Positions 33,821-44,452 of a stretch of DNA of 64,000 nt are shown here, piece by piece. The position numbers and the translations under genes are program-made. The stretch is from positions 37,001,241 to 37,065,240 of the forward strand of contig OY743186.1 in assembly GCA_963555705.1 (NCBI GenBank), in the 5' to 3' direction. How positions within the stretch are numbered: position 1 is the stretch's first letter; each line of letters starts with the position of its first letter. The DNA is from Ligustrum vulgare. Lineage: Eukaryota; Streptophyta; Magnoliopsida; Lamiales; Oleaceae. A model generated the notes under the pieces. That model was not told the DNA's origin and searched no databases. It was given only the letters and a program-made list of their open reading frames with translations.

Positions 33821-34479
33821 GTAGGGGTGAACAAATAAAGCGCAAAATCGAATTAAACTGCAACAAATGGTTTGGTTTGTAAAAATTTCAAACCACCTTA
33901 AACAATTTGGTTTAAGTTTCAATTGTCAAAATCGCGATTTCAAACAACCAATCCGCCAAATTTTAAAAAATAAAAATAAAGACAAATGTTCAATTTAAAA
34001 ATAAAAAAAAAACAATATACTTTTTATTGTCAACAAATCAAAATTGAGGAGACAAAGATTAATTTGTTCAAATCCACAATCATTTGGAAATAATTTTTCC
34101 TCCTACAATTCATTATCATCATCCAAGATATTTTCTTAAAATAAAGTTTTTAATATAGGAGCTAATGATAGTTTACTTCTATATAATTAGTTTGTTTGTC
34201 AACATGGATTGATTCACAACAAAGCACTCAATTAGAAACTTAATACTATTTTTGAGCTAATTTCAACTCGAAATTTTAGATGAATATGTGTCTTTGAGCT
34301 CGCTTTGAAATATACTAATTTATTCATCGGCAATCCGTGGTTTCAAACCGCACCAAATCACAAAAAATAGTTTGATTTTATTTTGTTTAAAAAATGAAAC
34401 GTTTTAGTTTGGCTTGGAAAAATTCCAAACTGTTTTAAATGGTTTGGTTTGAAATATTATTAAAAATCGTGTTCACCCC
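33821..34479. mobile_element. hAT-like non-autonomous element
   Basis: It starts GTAGGGGTGAACA and ends TGTTCACCCC. ACAACAAA (33813-33820) and ACAATAAA (34480-34487) flank it, matching at 7 of 8. The interior is rich in AAACCA/TGGTTTG inverted blocks, as in many hAT MITEs. It adjoins the decayed Helitron. The left end has two extra bases relative to the right. Confidence 0.65.
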
Positions 34480-34924
34480 ACAATAAAATGAGAACTTCGA
34501 ATTATGACATGTTTTATAATGTTTATTCACTCTCTCCTTGCACCAAAAATTTGCTTTGCAAAATAAATATTTAAATGTAGGATCTCCGATATCCATGTAC
34601 TCTGAACAATCAAACAATAGATGAAAAATTTAATAATATAGATCATGCTATAAAAGATAAGATTTATTGTTTTGACCATTGACAATGAAAAACAACACGT
34701 ATAAGAAACGAATTCGATAATCATAAAAAAAGAAAAAAACTAAAATTGTGATTGACAAAGATGCATAACATTCATGGTATTATAAGTTTTTGCAATTTTT
34801 ATACAACGTAAATTTTTTTTTGATGAAAATTATAATATAATATTGAATTAAAAGTATGATTATTTAAAACAAAATTTAATACAAATTGATTAAATATTCG
34901 ATATAAATAAAAAATAAAAATTTG

Positions 34925-36320
34925 ATATTAGATTTGTATGACAGAGCGAAATTATTCATCCATAAGATTGATACCAATAAAATATCACAATTATTGAAAA
35001 AAATTATTTACGTATTAAATGTAACTTTCTATAAAAATATTAATTAAGTTAATAGAACGCAATACAAAGGTGCTCAAATTTTTAGATGTAATAAATAACT
35101 AAAAAAATAAGATTATTTATAAAAAGTTTTATACAATAAGATTTATTTAGTATTAGATGCGTAATACAACTTCGATATAATTTTGATCTGAAAATTTTGC
35201 ATTGAATTTGTATGACTGCACACAAATACTTATTTGCAAAATTCAAAACATTAAAAGATAAAAAAAAAATTATGAAAAGAGAGCTTTAAATACAAATAAT
35301 CAAATATAAATAAGTAAAAAAAAAATCTCCATAAAAATATTTAAGTGGAAGTAGTATTGTGAATATAATAAAAGTTGATTTTGGTCTTTGGAGTGTGAAA
35401 ATAAATGAAATATATAATATATAATATTGTATAAAAAAAATCACAAAAAGTTGTGTCAAATTGACGGGAGGAGTCGATATTAGATTTGTATGACAGAACG
35501 AAATTATTCATCCATAAGATTGATACCAAAAAAATATCACAATTATTGAAAAAAATTATTTACGTATTAAATGTAACTTTCTATAAAAATATTAATTAAG
35601 TTAATAGAACGCAATACAAAGGAGCTCAAATTTTTAAATATACTAAATAACTAAAAAAATAAGATTATTTATAAAAAGTTTTATACAATAAGATTTATTT
35701 AGTATTAGATGCGTGATACAACTTCGATATAATTTTGAACTGAAAACTTTGCATTGAATTTGTATGACTGCACACAAATACTTATTTGCAAAATTCAAAA
35801 CATTAAAAGATAAAAAAAAATTATGAAAAGAGAGGTTTAAACACAAATAATCAAATATAAATAAGTAAAGAAAAAAAATCTCCATAAAAACATTTAAGTG
35901 GAAGTAGCAGTATGAACAAAAAAAAATAATAATAAGATTATTTGTAAAAAGTTTTATACAATAAAATTTATTTAGGATTAGATGCGTGATACAACTTCGA
36001 TATAATTTTGAACTGAAAATTTTGCATTGAATTTGTATGATTGCATACAAATACTTATTTGCAAAATTCAAAACATTAAAAGATAAAAAAAAAATTATGA
36101 AAAGAGAGGTTTAAACACAAATAATCAAATATAAATAAGTAAAAAAAAAAATTCATAAAAATATTTAAGTGGAAGTAGCATTGTGAACACAATAAAAGTT
36201 GAGTTTTGATCTTTGGAGTGTGAAAGCAATAAAAGTTGAGTGTGAAAATAAATGAAATATATAATATATAATATTGTATACAAAAAATCACAAAAAGTTG
36301 TGTCAAATTGGCGGGAAATT
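34925..36320. repeat. Tandem repeat, unit about 550 bp, about 2.7 copies
   Basis: A unit starting TATTAGATTTGTATGACAGA at about 34927 recurs at about 35479 (period 552). A third, partial copy from about 35935 to 36320 shares AGATTATTTGTAAAAAGTTT, GATGCGTGATACAACTTCG and the ending GTGTCAAATTGGCGGG. Identity between copies is high. Frames read on the minus strand here are composition artefacts. Confidence 0.85.
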
Positions 36321-37260
36321 CTCCTCCTTTAATATTAAGTAAGATAAGATGAGAGCGGGAGCATGATCTTCGCTAAGATTATTTTTTTATTTTTTGTGTT
36401 TTTTTTATATTGAAAGTACATTTTAAAATAAAAAGTATATTGAAAATAAAATTGAAAATGAAACAAGACGATAAATACATCTGACACGATCTCACTAGAA
36501 CCTCGCTCTGCCTCTCGAAAGTCCTCACTCCTCAATAGGTGGGGATGGAAGTGTCGCCCTGCCCAATTGCAATTCCTAAAAAACTTTATCTGATTTTCTT
36601 ATGTTTGCTAAAAGAATTTAAAAGTTATTCTAAAACAAATTCTCAGTTCTTGTTTAAACATTGTAGAATCTATTACTTATTTTTGGTTTCTCAAACTTTA
36701 ATTTGTTCTTGAATATATAATTTGTGTTTATGCATTGCTAGATTAACCGGATGCTAGCTATTTAGTAACATATTTAAATATTTTGTTATTTATTGAATGC
36801 CTATTGATTATATATTTGCATTGAGTTAAGAAAGTTTTGAAATATAATATTTGTGACATAATTTATGTTTTTCTATTTCCGCTAGCAATTAATATACTTG
36901 CAATTATTAAAAATGAGGTTGACAATTTCCTTATTAACATCCTTGCTACTTACCTTATAGATTTATACAAGTAGAGAGGTTCATTTACTAGATATTTTGA
37001 TATTTAAAAAAAGTATATTGTCAAGTGATGATGTTCAGGATTGAATACGATATAGTAATTAAATGATCCTCAATGATTCCATTTATATAATATTCGATAT
37101 GTAATAAATGATTATATGTAAAAATATTCTGATCAACGTGTTAGATCTAGTTCTTGTGATTAAGATTAAAATCAGATTTTTGATATATTTTGATAAAAAT
37201 TGATGAAATGTCAAATGTGTGATAGAAAAGTCGTGAATCATATAAAATATGTATTTATAA
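36321..37260. other. AT-rich intergenic DNA
   Basis: No gene, RNA or terminal repeats recognised. Confidence 0.4.
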
Positions 37261-37475
37261 TTAGGCACCGTTTGGAATCTTTTTTTTTGCAAAATAAATA
37301 GAATGTTTGTTGTCAAATCAAAGAATTTAAATTATTTGTTGATTTATTTGTGTTTTCGAGGTAAGATGTTGGGTTAAAAATTAGAGAGAGAAAATGTGAT
37401 TGGTTAAAAAGTGGTATGGGAAATTGTGTAAATTAATTCAAAATCATCATTTCAATTTAATCCATAGCCGAACGG
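37261..37475. mobile_element. MITE of the GGAGAGA-core family
   Basis: The ends TTAGGCACCGTTTGG and CCGAACGGTGGCTAA are inverted repeats with few mismatches. The core TTAAAAATTAGAGAGAGAAAA and TTGTGTAAATTAA match the copies at 6861-7252 and 52950-53170. It encodes nothing. Confidence 0.7.
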
Positions 37476-37953
37476 TGGCTAATTGGTATGATTGGTAAAG
37501 TGCAGTGTTTAGAAAATCGGATTGGACTAATCGATTCAATTGAGAAAACTAAGAATTGGTCCAGTCAAGGCTTAAAATTGGCCATTTAAAACTCAGATCG
37601 GAAATCAGGTTTTTTCTCGGTTCAACCGAGAAAATTGGGAACCAGTCCGAGTTTTAAACCCAGTTTTGAAGGGTTGTTTTTGCTGAAATTCTTTTTTTAA
37701 GTTTTTTTAAGTTACTTTTGGTTGTTATAAGCTACTTTTGTATATAATTTTATTTTTAAAATGAGTAAATTTTGGTTTATTTGTAAAATAACTTATTTTT
37801 TAGAAGAATTCGTAATTCTTGAAATAATTTTTAATTTTTTAATTGAAACCGATTCGATCTCGGTTCGACTTGATTGAACATTTTAACCTTTAATACGTTG
37901 TCTTTTTAGGTTTGAACCGATTTTCGATTTTCTAAAAATTGGTAAAGTTTAAG
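37476..37953. other. Intergenic DNA rich in inverted GGTTCAA/TTGAACC text
   Basis: The text at about 37500-37660 and 37850-37935 contains CGGTTCGAC/TTCAACCGAG-type blocks in opposite orientation around a T-rich centre. It may be a worn foldback element. No gene was found. Confidence 0.35.
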
Positions 37954-38124
37954 CCTCTGTTCGGCAACTAACCTTAAAAAAAAAATGGTTTTTTTGTTAT
38001 TTTTTAGGTAGATGGATGGTTAAAAATTGGAGAGAGAAAATACGTATGAATAGAAATTGATTTGGAGAATTGTGTAGTTTAAAAACTAGTTTTAAAATCA
38101 TAATCATTAGTTCACCGAACAGAG
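37954..38124. mobile_element. MITE with CTCTGTTCGG termini
   Basis: The left end CCTCTGTTCGGCAACTA and the right end TAGTTCACCGAACAGAG pair as inverted repeats. The interior has the shared GGTTAAAAATTGGAGAGAG core. It is about 170 bp. Confidence 0.7.
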
Positions 38125-38738
38125 AATGGCAAGATTTTTCCAATTCCAACCATCCGACGCCGCTGGAATCGGGTCTGAAAACAGGCGGTGATACGAAAGG
38201 CTGCCCATCCAGGTGGCAAGAGGTGTTGTTGCTCTTCTCCATGCAACCGCACATTTGGCAATTGCTTCACTTTCTGAATTGACAATAATACCCTCCCCTG
38301 TTAATTACCCTTTAAAATATCTAATCTGCCACTAGTTTATTGGATGCCTAAAATGCCCTTACTGATACTTAAAAGTACAAACAAGTCTACTAAGCCCAAA
38401 TGACAATTTCCTTTTCAAAGTCGTAAGAAACTTTCTAACAGAGTATAGCAATGGGCCAATGGCACTAGCAGGTATTGAAAGGGAATAGCTAAAGTTATTT
38501 CGAGTAATTATATTTACACAACACTTTTTTTTTTATAACTACACTACATTTTTTAATTGTAAGAAAAATTTTCAATGGTTGTTTACTTTTGTTTTTATGT
38601 CATCAAATATTTTTATTCGCAATATTATTCATAATATTCGATTAATTAATATATTTTGTTTTTAATCATGATTTTTATTCAAATATTACTAATTTGCAAT
38701 GAAGATGTGCAAATATTTTGCTTAACTTTTGTATTAGT
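38125..38738. other. Intergenic DNA up to the gypsy element
   Basis: No gene recognised. The last five bases, TTAGT (38734-38738), are the target duplication of the following LTR element. Confidence 0.5.
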
Positions 38739-39261
38739 TGTTGACCACAAAATCCGGCTGGACTTTGGACCAACACGTCTCAGTTCCTCCCTCTTTGACA
38801 CGTGGATCTCCTGCGCACTAGGACAAACAGTCAGCTTGCAAAGGAGGCCGAGGTGGCTCCCGTTTGCACTCCGATGCCTAAGTCAGTACTCATTTTAGGC
38901 GAATATATATATTGAGTGCGGAAAATATAAGTGTGTAAAAGAGAGAAAAGGGAGTAAGAGAAATATAGAATCATTGCTACATTTCGTAGGGGATGGACGT
39001 CTGTCACGTCTTGGTAAAGGCAGTGTCCCATCACTGACTCCATCTCTCTTCTGGCCAACGCCATAAAGCACCCCGGCTGAATATAAAGCACATCGGCTGA
39101 TGCGTTAACCAGGTCGGCTAAAGAGGTTTGCTTGGCGTACCACCTCAGAAATCATCCCAGGTGATACTTTAGGCCTTTTAACGGTGGGTCGGGGTCCGCT
39201 GGGCCACTATTGGGCATTAGCTGGTGTATCACTGTACCTTTCTTTGGGCCCGGAATCAACA
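38739..39261 (-). repeat. 3' LTR of the Tat element (shortened)
   Basis: 523 bp. Compared with the other LTR it lacks about 150 bases after GAGAAATATAGA. The missing segment includes the TATA box. The rest aligns without large gaps. Confidence 0.93.
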
Positions 39262-39277
39262 CTAGTCCCTCAAATCC
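39262..39277 (-). promoter_or_regulatory. Tat element polypurine tract
   Basis: The minus strand reads GGATTTGAGGGACTAG immediately before the 3' LTR, matching the position of a polypurine tract. The purine run is interrupted by pyrimidines. Confidence 0.6.
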
Positions 39278-39612
39278 GAAGGGATCATTCATGGTCGTCT
39301 AGGATTTGCTATGATTTTATAGCCGACCTTCCGCCTCGGATTTCCGCTCCCTGATGGCTAGGATCATGTCAGCGCGTTTCCTAGGCGGCGCACTCAATTC
39401 GGTGGGCTATTGGTATTTATTTCCAAGAAATATACGCATGAAATGGGAGGGGGGTAACATTTCACGGCGCGTGGCATTCATCGTGGTAGCTGAACGGTTT
39501 TGTCTCTCCCTTTGACGGCTGGCGCTTTGATTAGCCCATTTTCCAAGAAGCATGGGTTACCCACATTAATCATGCGGTTCACGAAAATCAAGGAATTTAG
39601 ATTGTTGGGATT

Positions 39613-39623
39613 CCTATAAATCC
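39613..39623 (+). promoter_or_regulatory. TATA box of the antisense gene
   Basis: CCTATAAATCC on the plus strand lies about 430 bases before the first open part of the antisense gene. It is followed by a CT-rich leader that contains a possible intron donor near 39832 (GAAGGTAAATC). It suggests independent transcription against gag-pol. Confidence 0.55.
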
Positions 39624-40044
39624 TTCTTCATTTCATTATTTCACCTTTTACCACTTTCTAAAAGCCTTTGCAGCAGTATTCTGGCGAGAGCCTGTTTCGT
39701 TTTTCTCTTCCTTGCGAATCTCGTGTCTTTTCTTCAAGGGTTTTCTACCCGCACCCGCCCTTAACGTTCCACCGTTTTTCTTGGCGAGTTCTTCATTCCA
39801 AGTGCACAGCGTCAAGCATTCGTCTTTTGAAGGTAAATCTCTTGATCCCTGTATATGCAAGATTTTCTTATTATTAGTTTCTCATTGTGGGTTTGAGAAC
39901 TTTGTTTTTGCACCTTGTTTTCCTTTTGTTGAGTTTGACTCTCCTTTAAAACAAAAAGAAAAAATGGAAAGAGTTGGGGGAACGGGTTCACAGGAAATGT
40001 TAGCGATGGCGGTTCCTGTCAGAGGTTTCTGCCCCCATCTCTTT

Positions 40045-42749
40045 ATCGGTTTTTAGTTCCCGCTTCTTTAGGGAGCAGATTAAGAGGAGGAATAGGAAAA
40101 CTAGCGGTATAATTTATTTGAGTGATTCTGACAGCGAAGAAGAGAGAGACCAGAACTACATGGCCCATCTGTCGTCCGAAGAGGAATCCGTGCTAAGAGA
40201 ACTCCGAAGCAAACGTGATAGAGACATGGGGAGAGAGGGAGCTACAGGTTCTTCTTCTGGCCCACAGGACCTTGATTTGGGCACCAGGGCCCCTTTCCCG
40301 GCGCACAGAGAGGAGTTGGGGCTCTCAGTGGAGGAGATAGCCCAGGTCGAAGGTTGGGTGGACCTGGTGAACAAAATATCCGGATATCATGTGGACCTTG
40401 ACCCGAACCCGGATTTATGGGAGAGCAGCGAGGTCGCCACTGAAATCCGAGGAGTTGACTTGGCTGGGGCCTCAGCGAAGTTCAGGATGTCAGAAGGGGT
40501 CCGTTTAGTGCATCCTACGCCCTCTTGCCGACCATGCAGCCCTCCTTCAGGCCAAGCGGCCATATGTTACGATGCCTTGTCCTGCGGTATGAGGTTACCT
40601 CTGCATCCTTTTTTCAGGGCCCTGCTTAGGAGTTACAACTTGTTCCCCTACCAGTTAGCACCTAATTTCTGGACACAGGCCGTGGGCACTTGGCTAGCGT
40701 GGCAAGAGGTCAATCCCGACTATCCCATCTCTCTATACATTATTCATACTTTGTACACTCTGAAGAAGTCAGTGAGAAGGGAGAGGGACGTCAGGGCCGA
40801 TGTGAAAGACTGGTATTATCTGTCTCCTCGAGGCTCATATCCTCCTGTTATTACTGGCCAACCTACCTCCATCAAGAACTGGAGGAATCAATGATTCTGG
40901 GTGGCCGGGGAGTGGCAGAGTTCTCCTGTGGACCCTTGCCCGGAAATTTCTGTTCCCCGAACTCTTTCCCTTCCTAGTGAGTCTTGCGTTTGCTTTAGTG
41001 TCCCTAAGTGTCATGTGTCACTTGTTTTTACTTTCCATTCATCTTCCTTTGCTGGTTTTTAACACGTTTCCGATTTGTGACAAGGGACATTTTTGCCCGC
41101 CTACTCCCTGACGCGGATTTAGCGGCCGTTAGGCGTCTGTTCGCTTATAAGGGCACTTTTCAAGGGGTTATTCAGCAGAACAAACTATTCGTCAAACACG
41201 GTCTTATGCGAGCCATGGGTGAGTTTTCTTTGTTACTGCTTTTATATCTCATGCTTTTTCTGTTCGTAGCCTCATTTCCCTTTCTTTCTCGTTAGGTTCT
41301 AAGGATTTTCCAAAGATTTCTCTGAAGGGTCTCATGGCTACAAAGATTCCCCCTGCACTTCGCCATGGCAGTGAAGTTGAAAGGAAACAGAAGGCGGTAT
41401 TGGCCAACCTGCAAGTTAGGGTGGCAAAGGAAGCCTCCGAGGCGTCTACGGCCCAACTTCAGGGCCCTCTTCCGGCCCTAATGCCACCGCCTACTCTGCT
41501 GCCTGTGGGCCCTCAGAGGCCTAACACAGAGAAGGAAGCCAACCCTAAGGGAGTCCTTCCAAAGGGGAAAGGGAAAAGGTCTGACAGGGGCGGATCCAAG
41601 AGAGACAGGGAGGCTAAGGATGCCTCAATGCCGCCTCCTTTGTCCGAGGTCATATTTGAACATGCCCCTGAGGAGGAGCCCGCCCCCCTGAAAAGACTCA
41701 GAAGAGGTAAGGGCAAGGAATCCACCTCTGCACCTCCGCCTCCCATAATTGAAGACCTGGAGGATGAGCCCTCTGTGTCCATTCCGGGCTTGGCCTATGA
41801 AACGACACCGGAGGGAGCAGAGGAGCTCAGGCACATCAAAACCAGCATTCTCCCCAGGGATGTCACCTTCAGCCCTTCACTATTTGACTCTCCCAGCTCC
41901 CCTCCAGCCCGGGCCGCCTTTATTACTGTACAGTTTTGGACGGAGGGCTGGCCTGCTTTCTCCTCCAGCGTTAGTCCGTCCCGGAAGTTGCTCGCCGCCA
42001 AGGCCATGAACGCCAGGGCATTGACCCTTATTGACGAGGTGGAGTCTTCCGTGAATGAGGCGCAGAGGGACAAGAAGAATGCTGAGACTGCTCTCCGGCA
42101 CACGGACAATATGCTCAAGGAAATCAACGACCTCAAGGACCAGCTATCCATAGCCCGTAAGTCTTCTTCAGAGGAAAGGGTTAATGCGAAGCGCCTCCAG
42201 GAGGACAATGATAAATTGAAGCATGACCTCCATGCCTCTGAGTCAGACGTGGCAGTCTTGTGCAAGAAATTGGATGATTCCAACCGGGCACAGTCTATCG
42301 CCTCTGAGGCCCTGGCTGTCGTTAATTCAGCCAAGTCGAAGTTAGAAGCCGAAGTGGCAGAAGTAAATGAAAAGCTGAGGAGGGAGCTGGAGGCTAGGAA
42401 GAAAGCTGAGGAGGACTACACTTCCCTGGAGAAATATATTGACTCCAGAATTTCTGAGGCCTTGGAGCGTACCATTGCGGCTAGGGTGCAGGAGGTTCTG
42501 GGTGAAGAAGTTTCTAAGGCAGTTCAGAACTTCAAGGATACTTTCGAAGATACCCCGGAATACGAGGCTATGCAGAGGGTCTTTGGGAACTTGGGGGCCA
42601 GAATGACTTTAGGGGATGTGAAGGAAGCTTTTCCGACACTGGATCTGTCCTCCATTGAGGCTTTTTACCCCGAGCCTCAAGGTAATCCTGCGGATCCTCT
42701 GGGCGTGTCTGATAAAGGCCTCTTGGAAGATGTCCCTCCTCCACAATAG
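40045..42749 (+). pseudogene. Antisense gene of the Tat element (putative gypsy-type transposon protein)
   Basis: A gene on the strand opposite to gag-pol, lying between pol and the 3' LTR. Exon 1 (to about 40976) encodes an acidic start (SDSDSEEER) and a domain with LPLHPFFRALLRSYNLFPYQLAPNFW, the pattern of the plant 'putative gypsy type transposon' family. A TGA at 40892-40894, probably from CGA, interrupts it before FWVAGEW. A middle exon (about 41085-41217) encodes LLPDADLAAVRRLF and ends at ATGG|GTGAGT. The last exon (41296-42749) follows TTAG, is about 480 codons long, Pro-rich at first, then a long coiled coil from about 42010 to 42430. The function is unknown. Exact joining of exons 1 and 2 is uncertain. 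Confidence 0.75.
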
Positions 42750-43606
42750 TCCTCTTCTGCATTTGTTAGCTTTAGTTTTTTGTTTTCTTCTTCTCTTTTT
42801 GTAAGTCCCCCGGCACTTCATATTATACATGTCTCATTTTTATGAATGGAGCAGTTTATTCATATTTAGGTGCAGCAACATTTTTTCTTTACTGCTTAAA
42901 CATGAGTATTTCCAAGTGCGAGTAGTTCGTAATTGTATGACGATATGCGGGTATCTGTAAATGTCTAGTAGTTCGTAATTGTATGACGATATGCGGGTAT
43001 CTGTAAATGTCTGTAAATGTCTAGTCCCTCAGATTTAGCGAGCTTAATGCGTTCACGCTTGCTGGTTAAATCTGATGTCGACCAACTTTTGAGCAACTTT
43101 TACCTTACATTTAGTAACACCTCTTACAAATTTGCATTAACTTCTGTTTGTGGCGTGCCTATTTTCAATCTATAATTTCAACGACGTGCGCTTATGTTTT
43201 TACAACAAAAATAATATAGGGACTTTTACGTTTGAATCCACAGTATTTAGTACGCATATGTCTTGTGAGCGTTTCGCTTAAGTGTATGCATGAAAGTATC
43301 AACCACTTTACGGAAACATTTAGTATTTCGCGCGAAAGAGCACCCCGTTTGCACGAACTAATTTATCGTTTTTAGAACTTTGGTTCATATGACATTGTCT
43401 GAGGCACTTACGTCTGAGTTTGTATGGATTTCAGAAATAATACAGTGATCACCGTGTGGGCTTTATAAGAGTCCCTTGTTTTCAACTATTTCATGCATGA
43501 CGAATACACATGGCTAATTAGTATTTGGTGCAATCCTCATCATAATTAACTAGCGATTTCATACAATCATGTGACAACGCTGTGCCTCGTTGAAGTAGAA
43601 TTTGAC
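42750..43606. other. Spacer between convergent antisense gene and pol, with a 46-bp tandem repeat
   Basis: The unit AGTAGTTCGTAATTGTATGA... occurs twice without a gap (42921-42966 and 42967-43012). Both genes that point into this spacer end here, so it should hold their 3' ends. An AT-rich GTAAGTCCCC/AAGTGC section follows, with no further feature recognised. Confidence 0.7.
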
Positions 43607-44452
43607 TTATTGAAAATAGCGACGAAGGTGATCTGTGTTCCAAGGATTACACAAAGGTACCCCGGACAAATCTTCAATTATGTAAGTACCAGGTACCACC
43701 TCGGCTGTGATCCTGTAAGGGCCTTCCCAATTGGGACCCAAAGTCCCTACTCCTGGTTCTTGAGTTGAAGGAAGAACCTTTTTTAGGACTAGTTCCCCAA
43801 TATTAAAGCGTCGCCCTTTCACCCTTTTATTGTAGTATCGAGCAATCTTTTCCTGGTATCTGGCCATTACCACTTGAGAATCGTTCCGTTTCTCCATGAG
43901 GAAATCCAAACCGGCCCTTTGTGCTTCTTCATTTCTAACTTCGTCGTAATTAATTTGTCGAAGTGAGGGTACCCCAATTTCGACGGGACATACCGCCTCG
44001 GCGCCATATGCTAATGAGAACGGAGTTTCACCAGTTGCGGTGTGAGAAGTGGTGCGAAGCGCCCATAGCACTTGCGGGAGCTCATCTACCCATGCGCCCT
44101 TTTTGGACTCCAACTTCCTTTTCAGGGTGTTTTTTATGGTCTTTTTCACTGCTTCCACTTGCCCGTTGCCCTGCGGGTGATGTGGAGATGAAAACAGCTT
44201 TCTAATTCCCAAATCACCGCACAACTCGTCCACGCTTCTGTTTTTAAACTGTTTAGCATTGTCACTAACCAGCGAATGGGGTACCCCAAACCGGCATATG
44301 ATATTCTTCCAAATGAACTTGGTGGTGTTGGCCTCGGTGATTCTCATAAGTGGTTCAGCCTCAACCTACTTGGTGAAGTAGTCAATTGCTACTATAGCAA
44401 AGCAATTATTTCCGGCACCCCTAGGCATAGGACCTATAATATCAACCCCCTA
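43607..44452 (-). pseudogene. Integrase core and C-terminal part of the Tat pol
   Basis: This continues the gag-pol frame beyond an amber codon at 44450-44452 (where SKWG is expected). A second amber interrupts YFTK-VEAEP just before 44347. The rest is open. It contains the rve integrase core with GVPHSLVSDNAKQF (second catalytic Asp), HHPQGNGQVEAVKKTIK (catalytic Glu) and TPFSLAYGAEAV, followed by a C-terminal region with GELVLKKV and GPYRI. It ends at HLRRYFQ. Integrase joins the cDNA to host DNA. Both nonsense codons fit single-base changes of TGG Trp codons. Confidence 0.92.

Noticed and set aside
34435..36306. Cys/Phe/Tyr-rich minus-strand frames
   Set aside because: They repeat with the 550-bp tandem unit and reflect AT-rich composition only.
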